The notes beneath the pieces are model-generated. The model saw nothing but the letters and a program-made list of their open reading frames with translations. It did no database searches and was not told the DNA's origin. From NCBI GenBank assembly GCA_008690995.1, contig VRMN01000004.1, positions 186,001 to 250,000 of the forward strand: a DNA stretch of 64,000 nt. Reading direction: 5' to 3'. Positions within the stretch are counted from its first letter, which is position 1. The number at the start of each line of letters is the position of its first letter. A program made the position numbers and the translations under genes. Shown here in pieces: positions 18,416 to 27,735 of the stretch. The DNA comes from Porphyridium purpureum (taxonomy: Eukaryota; Rhodophyta; Bangiophyceae; Porphyridiales; Porphyridiaceae).

Positions 18416-18796
18416 ATGAAGCTGGACCGCTGCCTTCCACAATTGTGCTCGAACCTGGTATTTCGATGTGGTGGCATACCACTTTATATCAGTCGCCTAC
18501 TGAAGAATTTCATGCGAAATGAAAATGAGGAGCTTCTCGACTGGTTATCGTACTCGCCAGACCGGAATGACACGAAGAACTTGTGGACAGTACTAGTGCG
18601 CAGGGTTGACGAGGGTACACAGCAGTGTCAGACCGTACTGGAGCTCAAAAACGCCATCACACATTGGCTCGGGAGACTTTTGACTAGCCTGTACTGGACA
18701 ACTTGTACGCGCCTCTCTCGAACAGCATGCTCGGCCGTGCGTATCCTCGAGGGACATGTGTACAAGCAACAAGCGACCGATTTGTATCCTCTCTAG
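18416..18796 (+). CDS. doubtful small ORF, possible terminal exon
   Basis: 126 residues from the ATG (MKLDRCLPQ); the frame is open upstream to a stop at 18323. Composition (KLDRCLPQLCSNLVF, LLDWLSYSPDRNDTKNLW, AITHWLGRLLTSLYW) is more protein-like than the Arg/Pro/Ser noise in neighbouring intergenic ORFs, but no family is recognised. If real, it may be a terminal exon joined to an upstream ORF ending at 18234. It is supported only by composition. Confidence 0.25.
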   Translation: MKLDRCLPQLCSNLVFRCGGIPLYISRLLKNFMRNENEELLDWLSYSPDRNDTKNLWTVLVRRVDEGTQQCQTVLELKNAITHWLGRLLTSLYWTTCTRLSRTACSAVRILEGHVYKQQATDLYPL

Positions 18797-19484
18797 CTGA
18801 GTAAATACCAAATATGTACCGTGTCCCCTATCCGTTCTGTCCTCCCTCTCTCCATGTTGTAGATAAAAAAGATCATTTTACTAGTAAAACTGCAAGACCG
18901 GGTCTGTCCCCTATCCGGTTTGGTCGCTCCGCTGAGTCGCAGCCCGCGGCACCGGTTCGATTGACGTGAGCTGGTTGACCAAAGTGACCTCCGCGATGAT
19001 TAGAACAGGCGAGGTTGTGGCCGCAGCTTGATGTTCGTGGTCGTAACTGGGCCTGCTGCGGTGTCTGGGTCTTTCATTCCTTGTGTATGCGCGTGTGGGT
19101 CGCGTAAGGCAGTCGCGTCGGCAGACAGCCAGGGAAGAACACTGCGCGCCGAACTGTGCCAGCTTGTTTGCAGGGAGGTCGCCAGACAACGCCGCTCGCG
19201 TTCTCGCGCCGAGTCGGAACAACAAAGCGCTGAAGCACCGTCGGGGCCTCTTTTGGACATTCCACGCTGCGCTTGCTTGGCTTGCGCGGCCTCTGACACA
19301 TGGGTGCGGAATTGTGAGATTGAGTTCTTCACACATTCTGCAGAACAATCACAGCCCCAAGTCTCGTACCGGCGTTTGCGTTGACCTACACCACAAAGAG
19401 GGCGGACTGAGCAAGGCAAAAGGTGTTTCACGTCAGACTGGACGTGACATCCCGTCTGACGGTGACTGTTGGACCTGAAAACGC
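18797..19484. other. intergenic region with small repeats before the F-box gene
   Basis: TGTCCCCTATCCG occurs twice about 80 bp apart, flanking the perfect palindrome TTTTACTAGTAAAA (18876-18889). The remaining sequence up to 19484 shows only low-quality ORFs. Confidence 0.4.
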
Positions 19485-20444
19485 ATGTGCTGGAAAGACA
19501 ACATGGATACAAAGGAGAAGGATGCCGGTCCTGCGTGTCGGACGCGAAGTATGACTGGGAAGAAGCGGCACGTCTGCGCCATGGCCTCGAGAACGAAGCG
19601 GCGGCGTGTTGAGGATGATGACGAATATGGCGCAGCCGGTGCCGCCGGGGGCGCCAGAACGTTGCCACGCTCGCGGTACATGACACGGAGCGCGGCGCGC
19701 AAAAGTATTTATTTGACAGACCTGCCGGACTGTCTGAGTCGTCACATTGCATCCTTCCTCGACCTGCCGGATCTCGTTCAGTTGGCGCGCGTTTCAAAGC
19801 ATTTCAAGGCCATCGCGTTCGACGATGATGTGTGGAGGCCTCATTTAAAACTCATGCTGCACGTGCTGTTCCGCGGCGCGTGCGATAGCCGCTACGATGA
19901 CGAGCCCGGAGAGCCGATACAGAGCGTTGTCCCCATTTTCGACCGTCCGGACTGGAGCTCGAGTCTGGCGTATCGTGACTGGCTCAAAGACTGGCTCAAA
20001 ATCACCGAGCCTGTATTTCTCGACAACTCGCCCTCGCATTTTGTGTCGCTCACCATGAGCTTTCTTCATCATTCTATTTCCAGCACATGCAAGTGTCTCC
20101 CGGACGGAGCGTCGGGCAATGGCACGTGTGACCTGGTGTGCTACCACTGGCTGCTTCACCAGGCGTCGGTCAAAGATTACTACTACGGCGTCGCACGCGA
20201 CGCAGTTGCCAGTTTGCGAATTGAGTTGGGGCTTGCCTGGGAGAATGGTCTGTGCTCAGACTGTCTGCTGCCAAGGGGTTTGCATTATGGCACAGAAGAC
20301 TGTCGGCATCAGTGCACCATTTGGGAAGATGCGTTCGAGGGGCTGCCCGAAATTGAAATGTTTGGCACACCGTTTCTTGCCCTCTTTCACGACCTCTGGT
20401 TTGGCGGTGGCGTGATGGATGTCGGCGACGAGGAGGGTCTCTGA
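19485..20444 (+). CDS. F-box protein, unknown substrate
   Basis: 319 residues. A basic N-terminus (KRRRVEDDDE, nuclear-localisation-like) is followed by an F-box at about 75-120: LTDLPDCLSRHIASFLDLPDLVQLARVSKHFKAIAFDDDVWR. The F-box should recruit SKP1-CUL1. The remainder has no WD40, Kelch or LRR repeats. It contains aromatic-rich segments and two Cys clusters, CKCLPDGASGNGTCDLVC and CSDCLLPRGLHYGTEDCRHQC, that could bind metal or form a compact substrate domain. M7 is an alternative start. It is convergent with the Sec7 gene, 116 bp between stops. Confidence 0.7.
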   Translation: MCWKDNMDTKEKDAGPACRTRSMTGKKRHVCAMASRTKRRRVEDDDEYGAAGAAGGARTLPRSRYMTRSAARKSIYLTDLPDCLSRHIASFLDLPDLVQLARVSKHFKAIAFDDDVWRPHLKLMLHVLFRGACDSRYDDEPGEPIQSVVPIFDRPDWSSSLAYRDWLKDWLKITEPVFLDNSPSHFVSLTMSFLHHSISSTCKCLPDGASGNGTCDLVCYHWLLHQASVKDYYYGVARDAVASLRIELGLAWENGLCSDCLLPRGLHYGTEDCRHQCTIWEDAFEGLPEIEMFGTPFLALFHDLWFGGGVMDVGDEEGL

Positions 20445-20560
20445 AAACGAACCGACAAATGCCGCCAGCTCCAAATGTATGATAGGGCAAGGGATGCAAG
20501 CGTGCGTGAAATGTTGCAGGTTTAAAGTCAAAAGTTCGTCGGTGGTGAGCGATCTTCCTT

Positions 20561-23500
20561 CTAAATCGCCTTTCGAACAACACCGTCACAAACGAGCTGG
20601 ACGGACGCAATGCTGCTAGAATCGGCAAGCGACCGCAAAAGGCGCTCGGCGGCCGTCGTAGTGTACAGAAACACCAGGGAGCGTTCAAATTGATATCGTG
20701 CACCATAAACAACCTTGTTGGCATAAGGTAATGATGACACAGGCGCCGTTTTGCTGCGTGCGCTTGTGTCTGTGGCCGCCGATGCATTCGCGCGTACACA
20801 CATTTCGCTGAGCTCCTTGTTCAAGGAGGCAGTAATCGCCGAGCTATTACTACTCGCACGGAGCTCGGCGCGCAACTCAACTGAATACACGGCAATGCGC
20901 ACACCGCACGGCAAGTCAACGCCAACATACTCGTCCTGTGCAACGGCACTCGACTGAGCGCGCGAAGTGCCCCACGGTGCCTCGATCGTGCCTGTGCTTT
21001 GCCTGTTTGCTTGCCGCCCGAATGCCTCTGCGTGAACAGCACTCCCCTGCAGGAACACGCCTCGCGCACGTGTACGAAAGAGGCTACATATCGCTGGTCG
21101 TGTCGACCCTGGTCCATATTGCACAAGATCAAGCAGCTGGTCGTACAACGTCATAAAAAACTCGTCAAAAACCGAACTGGGCAGCTGCTGCATCTTCTGA
21201 ACCAAGAGTACCACACACGGTGCGAGTGACAAAAGTTCTTTCTGCCTCTCTTGTTGGCGCTCAACCTCACCTTGCTGTGAGACACCATCTGCAATTCGAT
21301 CCAACGCCGTCGGTGAAGTGGACATGGGAGCACCCGCGCGCGAAACGCCACCCAGAAGCGTATTTACGGACATCCTGCAGAGCTCGAGCAAACGTCGCCG
21401 GAGGTCTTGGACTTGACTGACCGAAAAATTCTCGTGCTTGAACGAGTCAAGAAAGAGCCAGAACAGAATTTGCAATAAACCAGACAACCCGCTGACTTCC
21501 TGAGTGATCAAATTAGGTACCTGGCTCATGAATCCTGCCTGCCAGAGTGCAAAGCGCAGACCGAGGTTCTGGTTGAACTCCTTCGCAAACTGAAATGAGT
21601 GCTCGAGCGCATCGCCAAGACGTAAAACTTGTGTGGACGTGAGGCTCAGGTACGACACAGCGAGCAGGGACTCCATGATAAGCTCGATGAGCAGCAGTTG
21701 GATCACACACTTTGCGCGCACCACCTTGAAAATAATCTGCTTTGTAGCTGCGGCGACAGCCTCTTTTTCGTCTACAGAAGCCTCTGCCGTCGTTGCTCCC
21801 AATGTTGCAGTCGCTGAACTAGAGGCCAGAATGGTATCATCAGAACCTAGATTTCGATCTGGCGTTGCCACCTCGTCCATTTTGCCTTTGTTTGGAGGCG
21901 CCTGCTCCCCACTGACATCGATGGGAGCCGCAATCTCATCTACCTCTATCGCGTGCTCTCCTCTACCCATGACACGATCATCAGCATGACCTATCGTAGT
22001 CTGTCCGGGGTCCGCCTGCGTTGCTTTCACTTTGCCCTTCGATACTGCCTCAAACGGAGAAAATAGCTCGTCTGGAAGCGTGTCACGCATAAGTGTCTCA
22101 ATCATCGCGCAAACACTGTCCCATTCGGCAGCAGAGAACAGTGCCGCACCTGCCTTCAGAAACACTCTATAAGTTGCGACAGCCTCCTTGGCGACCGTTT
22201 CCGATCTTTGCGTTATCCACAGGCGGAAAACATCCAACAAGTCTGGCAGAAACGCTCGCAGAGCGTTGTAAATGCTGGGTGATGCCACAAAGAGCGCGCT
22301 CAGCTCACTCAGGTACGAGTTCCCAGTCGACAAGATCCACTCAAGAACGTGCGCGTGTTCTTCCTCAGCGAGGTCGCCGCCAAGCACCGCAAACTGGCGC
22401 ACAGGATCAAACACAGGAAGCAACAGGCCTTTGAAAACCAATGCCCACATCTCGGTGTCAAAGCGATCTTGCACTAGCCGAAGCGTTCGGAAAAGGAGCG
22501 CCACGGCTTCGGTCCGCACGATGTACGTTTCGTTTGAGATGGCCGTCGAAAACGCAGAGATCAGCGGGAACCACAGCGAGACGTGCCGCTCCGCCGAACC
22601 GCTAAAGATGAGAGTCTCTTGCGGCTGTTGGTCTTCTTGATGCTGTGCGGTCTCTTGTCTGCTCAGAATTTCGTCGACGCATACGCCACCTAAGTAGGAG
22701 AGTGCGGCCGTTGCGACGGTTGCCGAGGTACCATTGCGCGAAAACGCAGCCAACGCGTTCATCGTCTCCAGAAAGACCGTGTCATTCGCCTTGCAGTGTG
22801 TCTCAAGAATATTTTCGAGCACGCGGAATGCCGCGTTCAGCGGCACTTGGTTCTTATCCATCGCAGACGAAGACAGCATGGCAAACACCGATTTCCAGCC
22901 CGAGCGCAGGTGCGGTGCGTGCGAGTTGACGAATGCGAGCAACAGCGTGAGCACGTGCATGCGCACGGGCACCGGTAGCGCGCGCGCCCCCGACGATCGT
23001 GCAAATACGCGCTCGAGCGGTCGCAAAAATACGCGCTGGTGGTTGTAGTTGGACAGCTCGTCCTTCAACACAAACACCTTTGCGAGACCCATGAAGAGGT
23101 CCAGACACATCACAGAAAGCGCCTGCGCTCGCGACGCGAATGCAGACATGAAAAAAGGAGCAAAAATGTCCCACAGCAATGCCCAGTCCCGCCGCGTACG
23201 ACTTTCAATGTTGAGCACCAGAACATTGAAAATTTTCTCCAAGCAAAACATAATGCTTTCGCGCTGCAATGACAAATGCTGCGAATCCGCCTGGGTCGAA
23301 TGAGAATCGGAGTCATGAGAGTCTTCGTGCAGCCTCAACTCTTCCTTTGCCACGGCGACCAGGCTCTTAGATAGCTCGCGCATGCGCTGAATGGAAAGCA
23401 GATGAGAATCGTGGAAGATGAGTTCAATCTCGTCTTCCTCAAGCACCAGCGCCGCGTCCGCGGCAGCCAAGTCAATGCGCGCTCCCGACATCGTACGGGC

Positions 23501-26500
23501 ACCCATCTGCATTGGCGTGGCGGCACTAGTGCCGCCCACCCCACCTGCTGCATTCGGTGTCGCATCCGACCGAGCACCTCCTCCGCCCGCGGTGACTTTG
23601 TTCGAGCGCGCCACGAAACCGTGAGCAGCAGGTGATGACAAAGCAGCATCAGTAGATAATATGTAAGCATTTGGATTCCCACGCGCTGCTGCTCGAGCTC
23701 TTTGAAGTAACGAAATGCACCGTAAAGTGTCATCGAGGTCCAAGAAGTCTTCTTGGGAATCAGCATTCGCATCGCCGTCTCGATCGGTACCAGCTGAAGG
23801 CTGCATTGAGAAAAAGACCGCGTGGTCCTTGTGAGCAGTCTCATCTTCATGCACAAAAACATTCAAAAACTTGACCAAAAGGTCCATGGCGTCGACGTTC
23901 TTGTGCTGAAGACCGCGAACAGTCGCCGTCTGACCTAGCCCAATTTTGGCCAGCGCCGCGACCCACTGTGCAAGTTCGCGCTTCATTCCAAATACATTCA
24001 TTAGTGCAAGTGCATCGCTGAATGCATTCAAGCACGTGCCGAGCACCGCGCGGTCGGCCTCCTCGGTGTCAAGCACCAAGGCAAATGCGTCCAATGACGT
24101 CTCGGAGGATATTTCAAACATAAGTCTTGCGAACTGTGCGTTCTGCGGCCGAAAGTACTTGCCGGCGCTACTTTCTCCAGGACCTGTTTCCTCAATGCCC
24201 ACGGTATCCGGGTCAGCAGAGGCCCTGGCCTTCACCATCCTGCTACCATTTTGACTCTGAAACAAGATTCGTGTCTCGGAAAGCAGATGCTCGGATTCTT
24301 GTTGAAAAAGACGTGCACGCACGGCGGGATCAATTTCATGCTGTGCCTGTCCCTGGATTTGAATGTGGCCATGTGCCTGCGCTGCATTCTTTGCCTTATC
24401 CTTCACGCCATCGCTGAGACGGATCTCGTTGGACAAAATGCGGTCATAAATACCACCCAGATATTCTGGGTCAAGGTCCTGTCCGTCGTTGATCCCACGA
24501 TTATTGCGCAGAAATGCCTCCTTGCTCATTTTGCTTTTGACTTGTGCGTTGTGAGCGTCCGTGTTGAGCATGATGATGCTATATGCGAGGACGTACGCCG
24601 TATCTGCATTCGCGAATATTGCGCGGTTCTCGGCATCGTTATTCTTGCAATAGCAGCTAGCAAATTTTTCCATGATGCGATCGATCTTTTGCGCCTCGCC
24701 AGGAATGCGGAATTTGCTCAAATAAAGCCGCAGCGCTTCATCGAAAGGAAGTCCGCTAAAGTCAAATGTGTCGGTGTACGCATGCATGACTTCAATATTG
24801 AAAGCATCTCCTTCGCCCAAATATTCCCCCAGCACCGTCGCGTCCAATCCGTCCGTGTTCCGCAAGTATGAGGCAATGGCTGTTGGCGAGGAATCCGCAA
24901 TCACGCGGTTTTCCAGCAGAAACGCAATGCCAGCTTTGGGTTTCGCGTTGAACTTCTTGCGACCGTCTTCAATCAGCTTCTTCGTCCGCAGAGCCTCCAC
25001 AAAACGCGCCTTGTTCTTCGCATGACTGGAATCGCGCTGAGCAGGTGATGATAAAGGTGAATCTGAAGCGGCCACACGACTTGACGTGTCAAGCTGACTT
25101 TGCTGCGGTGCGAACTTCATCACACCTGTGCCGCCATTGCTGGCGTGGTCGCTCTCGTAGTCATTTGGCATGTCTGCCCGGATCTTACGATCGTCCACTA
25201 GATGCTCCTCCTTTTCTTGACAGTCATCCACTCCACGAGCCACCTGGTCCACGCGCGAGCGTTGTGATTCCTCAATTGTATGCGCCCACTGTCGGAGTGA
25301 GTGTATACATACAAAAAGACATTCGAGCCCTTCCTTCCATATTTCCTCGTCAGACGGTTCGAAGAAAGCGGACGGGAACGTGCGGTCAAGTTCGCTCAGG
25401 AAGCGCGGAGTCGCGGCAGCCGCCAACTGGTGCGTGTGGCCGTGGCGCTGTGACTGGAATGCAAGCTTTGTTGCGTACAGCCGCCGCACCAGCGTCGAAA
25501 GAACTGCTGTCAGCTTACTGTAGATGCTGGGTGTAGCCAGATCGCAATCGTAATTCACAAACAGCTCGGCAAGCGCGTTCGGATTTGTACACAGCTTGCG
25601 CAAAAGACGGATGGAGGCGCGGCGGCGCGCACTGCCAGCCGACGGAATTTCAAGAAAGCGGAAAATAACCGTACTGAGAAAAGCTGCGAGCTCCGCTTTG
25701 AGATATGGACGCAGCACATCGTGCGAGAAAATTTCCTCCGTGAGCTCGATGGCAATGACGGATACGGACACGTACGTAGACAGGCAATTGGTCATGAGCG
25801 ATGGCAGCAGCATGCTCTTGAGCAGATGGATGTAGCGGTCGTCAAAAGGAATCACTTTCCAGCCCGCAGAAATGACCATCTTGATCAGCTCCATCGACAG
25901 CACGCGCGAGCGCACATTAATACTCTTTTCGCTGTCTTCCGGTGATATAGCGTCTGGATTACTCGCGTGCACATTTGCACCGGAAGAAGAGGAGGACGGG
26001 GCCGCCGTCGATGACGACACACCATCGACCACAGAGCGCTGTTCTCCACCACCTCCACTTCCATTCAGGTTCTTCCCGCACAGGCGGCATAGCGCGCGGA
26101 ACAAGAGGAAGCCGTCAGTCAAGCGTACGTTACCCAAGAGAGCAGCCACCACGTCTGGATCTCGAGCTTGAATGGCCAGCGACATAAAGTCGTCTTGCTG
26201 TGCGGCTCCTGGCACACCTGAGGCAGCCGTCACAGCATCACCGGGTTCCAGTCCCACCCTCGCACCGTGTGCGTCCAGCTCGCTGTCCACAAGCTGGTTC
26301 AAACCAGAGAAGACCTGGAGCACAATCTGTGAGATAGCGGCCTTTGCAGCGCCGCGCACAGAAGAGCTCTTGGAGTTGAGATGAATGTTGAACACAGAGC
26401 GCACACACCCGAGCAGCACCGGACCATGAATCTTGTCGCCAAACGCCTTGAAGCCTGTGAGCATGATTTGCACGCATCTCATGAACACGCTTTCATCGGG

Positions 26501-27238
26501 CACGCGCACGGCGTTCGCGCCTAGCTCCAGCATCCTGTCACGTACTTTTTCGCCGTCAACGTCGGCGTCCAAGCTCAGCATATCTGGTACGGGCGCTCCG
26601 AGGAACTGCGATTCAAAAAGCCGATTGAGGATATCCAGGCAAATGTCCAGTACCGCAGGCTTTGGCGACTCAAAGCCCATTTCCAGAGCGACAACAAGTC
26701 GCTCTGGTGCGTCGCGCGCGATCGCCTTGTCGACCTCTGGGAAACTCGGAGCTGCCAGCACGTCGCGAATTGCGCGCAGCACTTCTCTTGTTGCGTCGCG
26801 CAGGGGCTTGGAGCGCTTGGAGGTCACTGCCTTGACCATCTTGTCGCACAGGCGTTCAGCGATGCCCCGAAGCGCCAGAACGCGCTCCTGCGACACGCGC
26901 ACGGTCCGCGCCGCGTGAGCGTTGTGCTCATCCTGCGCAGCCGCATGAATCACGGGCACTCGCAATTCATCCATTGCCTCCACCGCGGCATAGACCTTGC
27001 TCTCACCATCGTCCTGCTCCTGCGCGACCGCATTGCTTGGACCGATTCCGCGATCGTCCATCACCTCTTCGTCCTCGTCCTGCTCGTGCACTGGCGCTCC
27101 CGACCTCAATCCCGCAGCGCCACCACCTCCACCCTCCTCATGCACTACACCACGCTCATCGCCGCTGCCCAGACGCGTGTCGCTCTCCTCGTCACCCGCG
27201 ACGATGCCGGAATGCTGTGCATCCATGCTAGCCTGCAT
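20561..27238 (-). CDS. BIG/Sec7-type ARF guanine-nucleotide exchange factor
   Basis: 2225 residues with no intron (yeast Sec7p about 2000, human BIG1 about 1850). After a disordered acidic start comes the DCB/HUS region (about 120-700). The Sec7 domain is at about 760-950: GIAFLLENRVI, SYLRNTDGLDATVLGEYLGEGD, and FRIPGEAQKIDRIMEKFA, where Glu 848 is the catalytic glutamate finger. YSIIMLNTDAHNAQVKSKM completes the motif set. Long HDS helical repeats follow (WALLWDIFAPFFMSAFASR, LWFPLISAFSTAISNETYIVR, MWALVFKGLLLPVF). It activates class I ARF at the trans-Golgi and endosomes to drive coat assembly. Low-complexity Ser/Ala insertions (about 395-430 and 1220-1260) enlarge it. Confidence 0.9.
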   Translation of the reverse strand: MQASMDAQHSGIVAGDEESDTRLGSGDERGVVHEEGGGGGAAGLRSGAPVHEQDEDEEVMDDRGIGPSNAVAQEQDDGESKVYAAVEAMDELRVPVIHAAAQDEHNAHAARTVRVSQERVLALRGIAERLCDKMVKAVTSKRSKPLRDATREVLRAIRDVLAAPSFPEVDKAIARDAPERLVVALEMGFESPKPAVLDICLDILNRLFESQFLGAPVPDMLSLDADVDGEKVRDRMLELGANAVRVPDESVFMRCVQIMLTGFKAFGDKIHGPVLLGCVRSVFNIHLNSKSSSVRGAAKAAISQIVLQVFSGLNQLVDSELDAHGARVGLEPGDAVTAASGVPGAAQQDDFMSLAIQARDPDVVAALLGNVRLTDGFLLFRALCRLCGKNLNGSGGGGEQRSVVDGVSSSTAAPSSSSSGANVHASNPDAISPEDSEKSINVRSRVLSMELIKMVISAGWKVIPFDDRYIHLLKSMLLPSLMTNCLSTYVSVSVIAIELTEEIFSHDVLRPYLKAELAAFLSTVIFRFLEIPSAGSARRRASIRLLRKLCTNPNALAELFVNYDCDLATPSIYSKLTAVLSTLVRRLYATKLAFQSQRHGHTHQLAAAATPRFLSELDRTFPSAFFEPSDEEIWKEGLECLFVCIHSLRQWAHTIEESQRSRVDQVARGVDDCQEKEEHLVDDRKIRADMPNDYESDHASNGGTGVMKFAPQQSQLDTSSRVAASDSPLSSPAQRDSSHAKNKARFVEALRTKKLIEDGRKKFNAKPKAGIAFLLENRVIADSSPTAIASYLRNTDGLDATVLGEYLGEGDAFNIEVMHAYTDTFDFSGLPFDEALRLYLSKFRIPGEAQKIDRIMEKFASCYCKNNDAENRAIFANADTAYVLAYSIIMLNTDAHNAQVKSKMSKEAFLRNNRGINDGQDLDPEYLGGIYDRILSNEIRLSDGVKDKAKNAAQAHGHIQIQGQAQHEIDPAVRARLFQQESEHLLSETRILFQSQNGSRMVKARASADPDTVGIEETGPGESSAGKYFRPQNAQFARLMFEISSETSLDAFALVLDTEEADRAVLGTCLNAFSDALALMNVFGMKRELAQWVAALAKIGLGQTATVRGLQHKNVDAMDLLVKFLNVFVHEDETAHKDHAVFFSMQPSAGTDRDGDANADSQEDFLDLDDTLRCISLLQRARAAARGNPNAYILSTDAALSSPAAHGFVARSNKVTAGGGGARSDATPNAAGGVGGTSAATPMQMGARTMSGARIDLAAADAALVLEEDEIELIFHDSHLLSIQRMRELSKSLVAVAKEELRLHEDSHDSDSHSTQADSQHLSLQRESIMFCLEKIFNVLVLNIESRTRRDWALLWDIFAPFFMSAFASRAQALSVMCLDLFMGLAKVFVLKDELSNYNHQRVFLRPLERVFARSSGARALPVPVRMHVLTLLLAFVNSHAPHLRSGWKSVFAMLSSSAMDKNQVPLNAAFRVLENILETHCKANDTVFLETMNALAAFSRNGTSATVATAALSYLGGVCVDEILSRQETAQHQEDQQPQETLIFSGSAERHVSLWFPLISAFSTAISNETYIVRTEAVALLFRTLRLVQDRFDTEMWALVFKGLLLPVFDPVRQFAVLGGDLAEEEHAHVLEWILSTGNSYLSELSALFVASPSIYNALRAFLPDLLDVFRLWITQRSETVAKEAVATYRVFLKAGAALFSAAEWDSVCAMIETLMRDTLPDELFSPFEAVSKGKVKATQADPGQTTIGHADDRVMGRGEHAIEVDEIAAPIDVSGEQAPPNKGKMDEVATPDRNLGSDDTILASSSATATLGATTAEASVDEKEAVAAATKQIIFKVVRAKCVIQLLLIELIMESLLAVSYLSLTSTQVLRLGDALEHSFQFAKEFNQNLGLRFALWQAGFMSQVPNLITQEVSGLSGLLQILFWLFLDSFKHENFSVSQVQDLRRRLLELCRMSVNTLLGGVSRAGAPMSTSPTALDRIADGVSQQGEVERQQERQKELLSLAPCVVLLVQKMQQLPSSVFDEFFMTLYDQLLDLVQYGPGSTRPAICSLFRTRARGVFLQGSAVHAEAFGRQANRQSTGTIEAPWGTSRAQSSAVAQDEYVGVDLPCGVRIAVYSVELRAELRASSNSSAITASLNKELSEMCVRANASAATDTSARSKTAPVSSLPYANKVVYGARYQFERSLVFLYTTTAAERLLRSLADSSSIASVQLVCDGVVRKAI

Positions 27239-27576
27239 GCTCTACCCGCTCGCGCCCGCGTTCCGCGCACAGTCGCGCACTCGCGCGACGCCTGTTCAAG
27301 TCGAATGGACGCACGCTGCCGCCGCGCCTCCGCACCATCCGCACCGAAACCTCACCCACAGCACCACCAATCCGCACCACGCCATGCACAGACACCAACC
27401 GCAACTTCCCCGGCACCACCCCCTCCCATCCCCCCCTTCCCCCCGCACGCATTCGCCCCTCCGCTTCGCACACACTGTACACTACCGCAGCCATACCTGT
27501 CCTGTACACCCTTCCCGGTTTAGCGGTTTCCCGGTTTGGCGGTTGGGGTGGAGGAGTCGATTCGCTTTGAGAGTGA

Positions 27577-27593
27577 GTACAGTGATACTGTAC
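27577..27593. promoter_or_regulatory. 17-bp GTACAGT-N3-ACTGTAC palindrome
   Basis: GTACAGTGATACTGTAC, a perfect dyad with spacer GAT. It sits 142 bp before the start at 27735 and 340 bp from the divergent Sec7 start. It belongs to the recurrent motif family. Confidence 0.45.
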
Positions 27594-27703
27594 AGCTGGG
27601 GAGAAACAGGTTGGAGTGAGTCGGTGTGGGCCAACAAGTGAGGTGGTGATTGACACGGGGGGAACGACGAGAGGGAGTAGATTGTGAGTGCGAGCTTGTG
27701 TGT

Positions 27704-27704
27704 T

Positions 27705-27734
<30 letters not shown>
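27704..27734. repeat. (TG)n(AG)n microsatellite abutting a start codon
   Basis: A TG run followed directly by an AG run ending at the ATG of 27735. It is probably 5' UTR. Confidence 0.85.

Positions 27735-27735
<1 letters not shown>

Larger units (their letters stand above)
27239..27734. other. divergent intergenic region, Sec7 gene / LOR-like gene
   Basis: About 500 bp. Contains CACTGTAC at 27473, a perfect GTACAGT-N3-ACTGTAC palindrome at 27577-27593, and a (TG)n(AG)n tract that runs up to the downstream ATG. The long ORFs crossing it are Pro/His/Ser-rich noise. Confidence 0.5.

Noticed and set aside
26997-27641. 214-codon plus-strand ORF over the Sec7 gene start
   Set aside because: Ser/Pro/His-rich shadow of the Sec7 frame and promoter.
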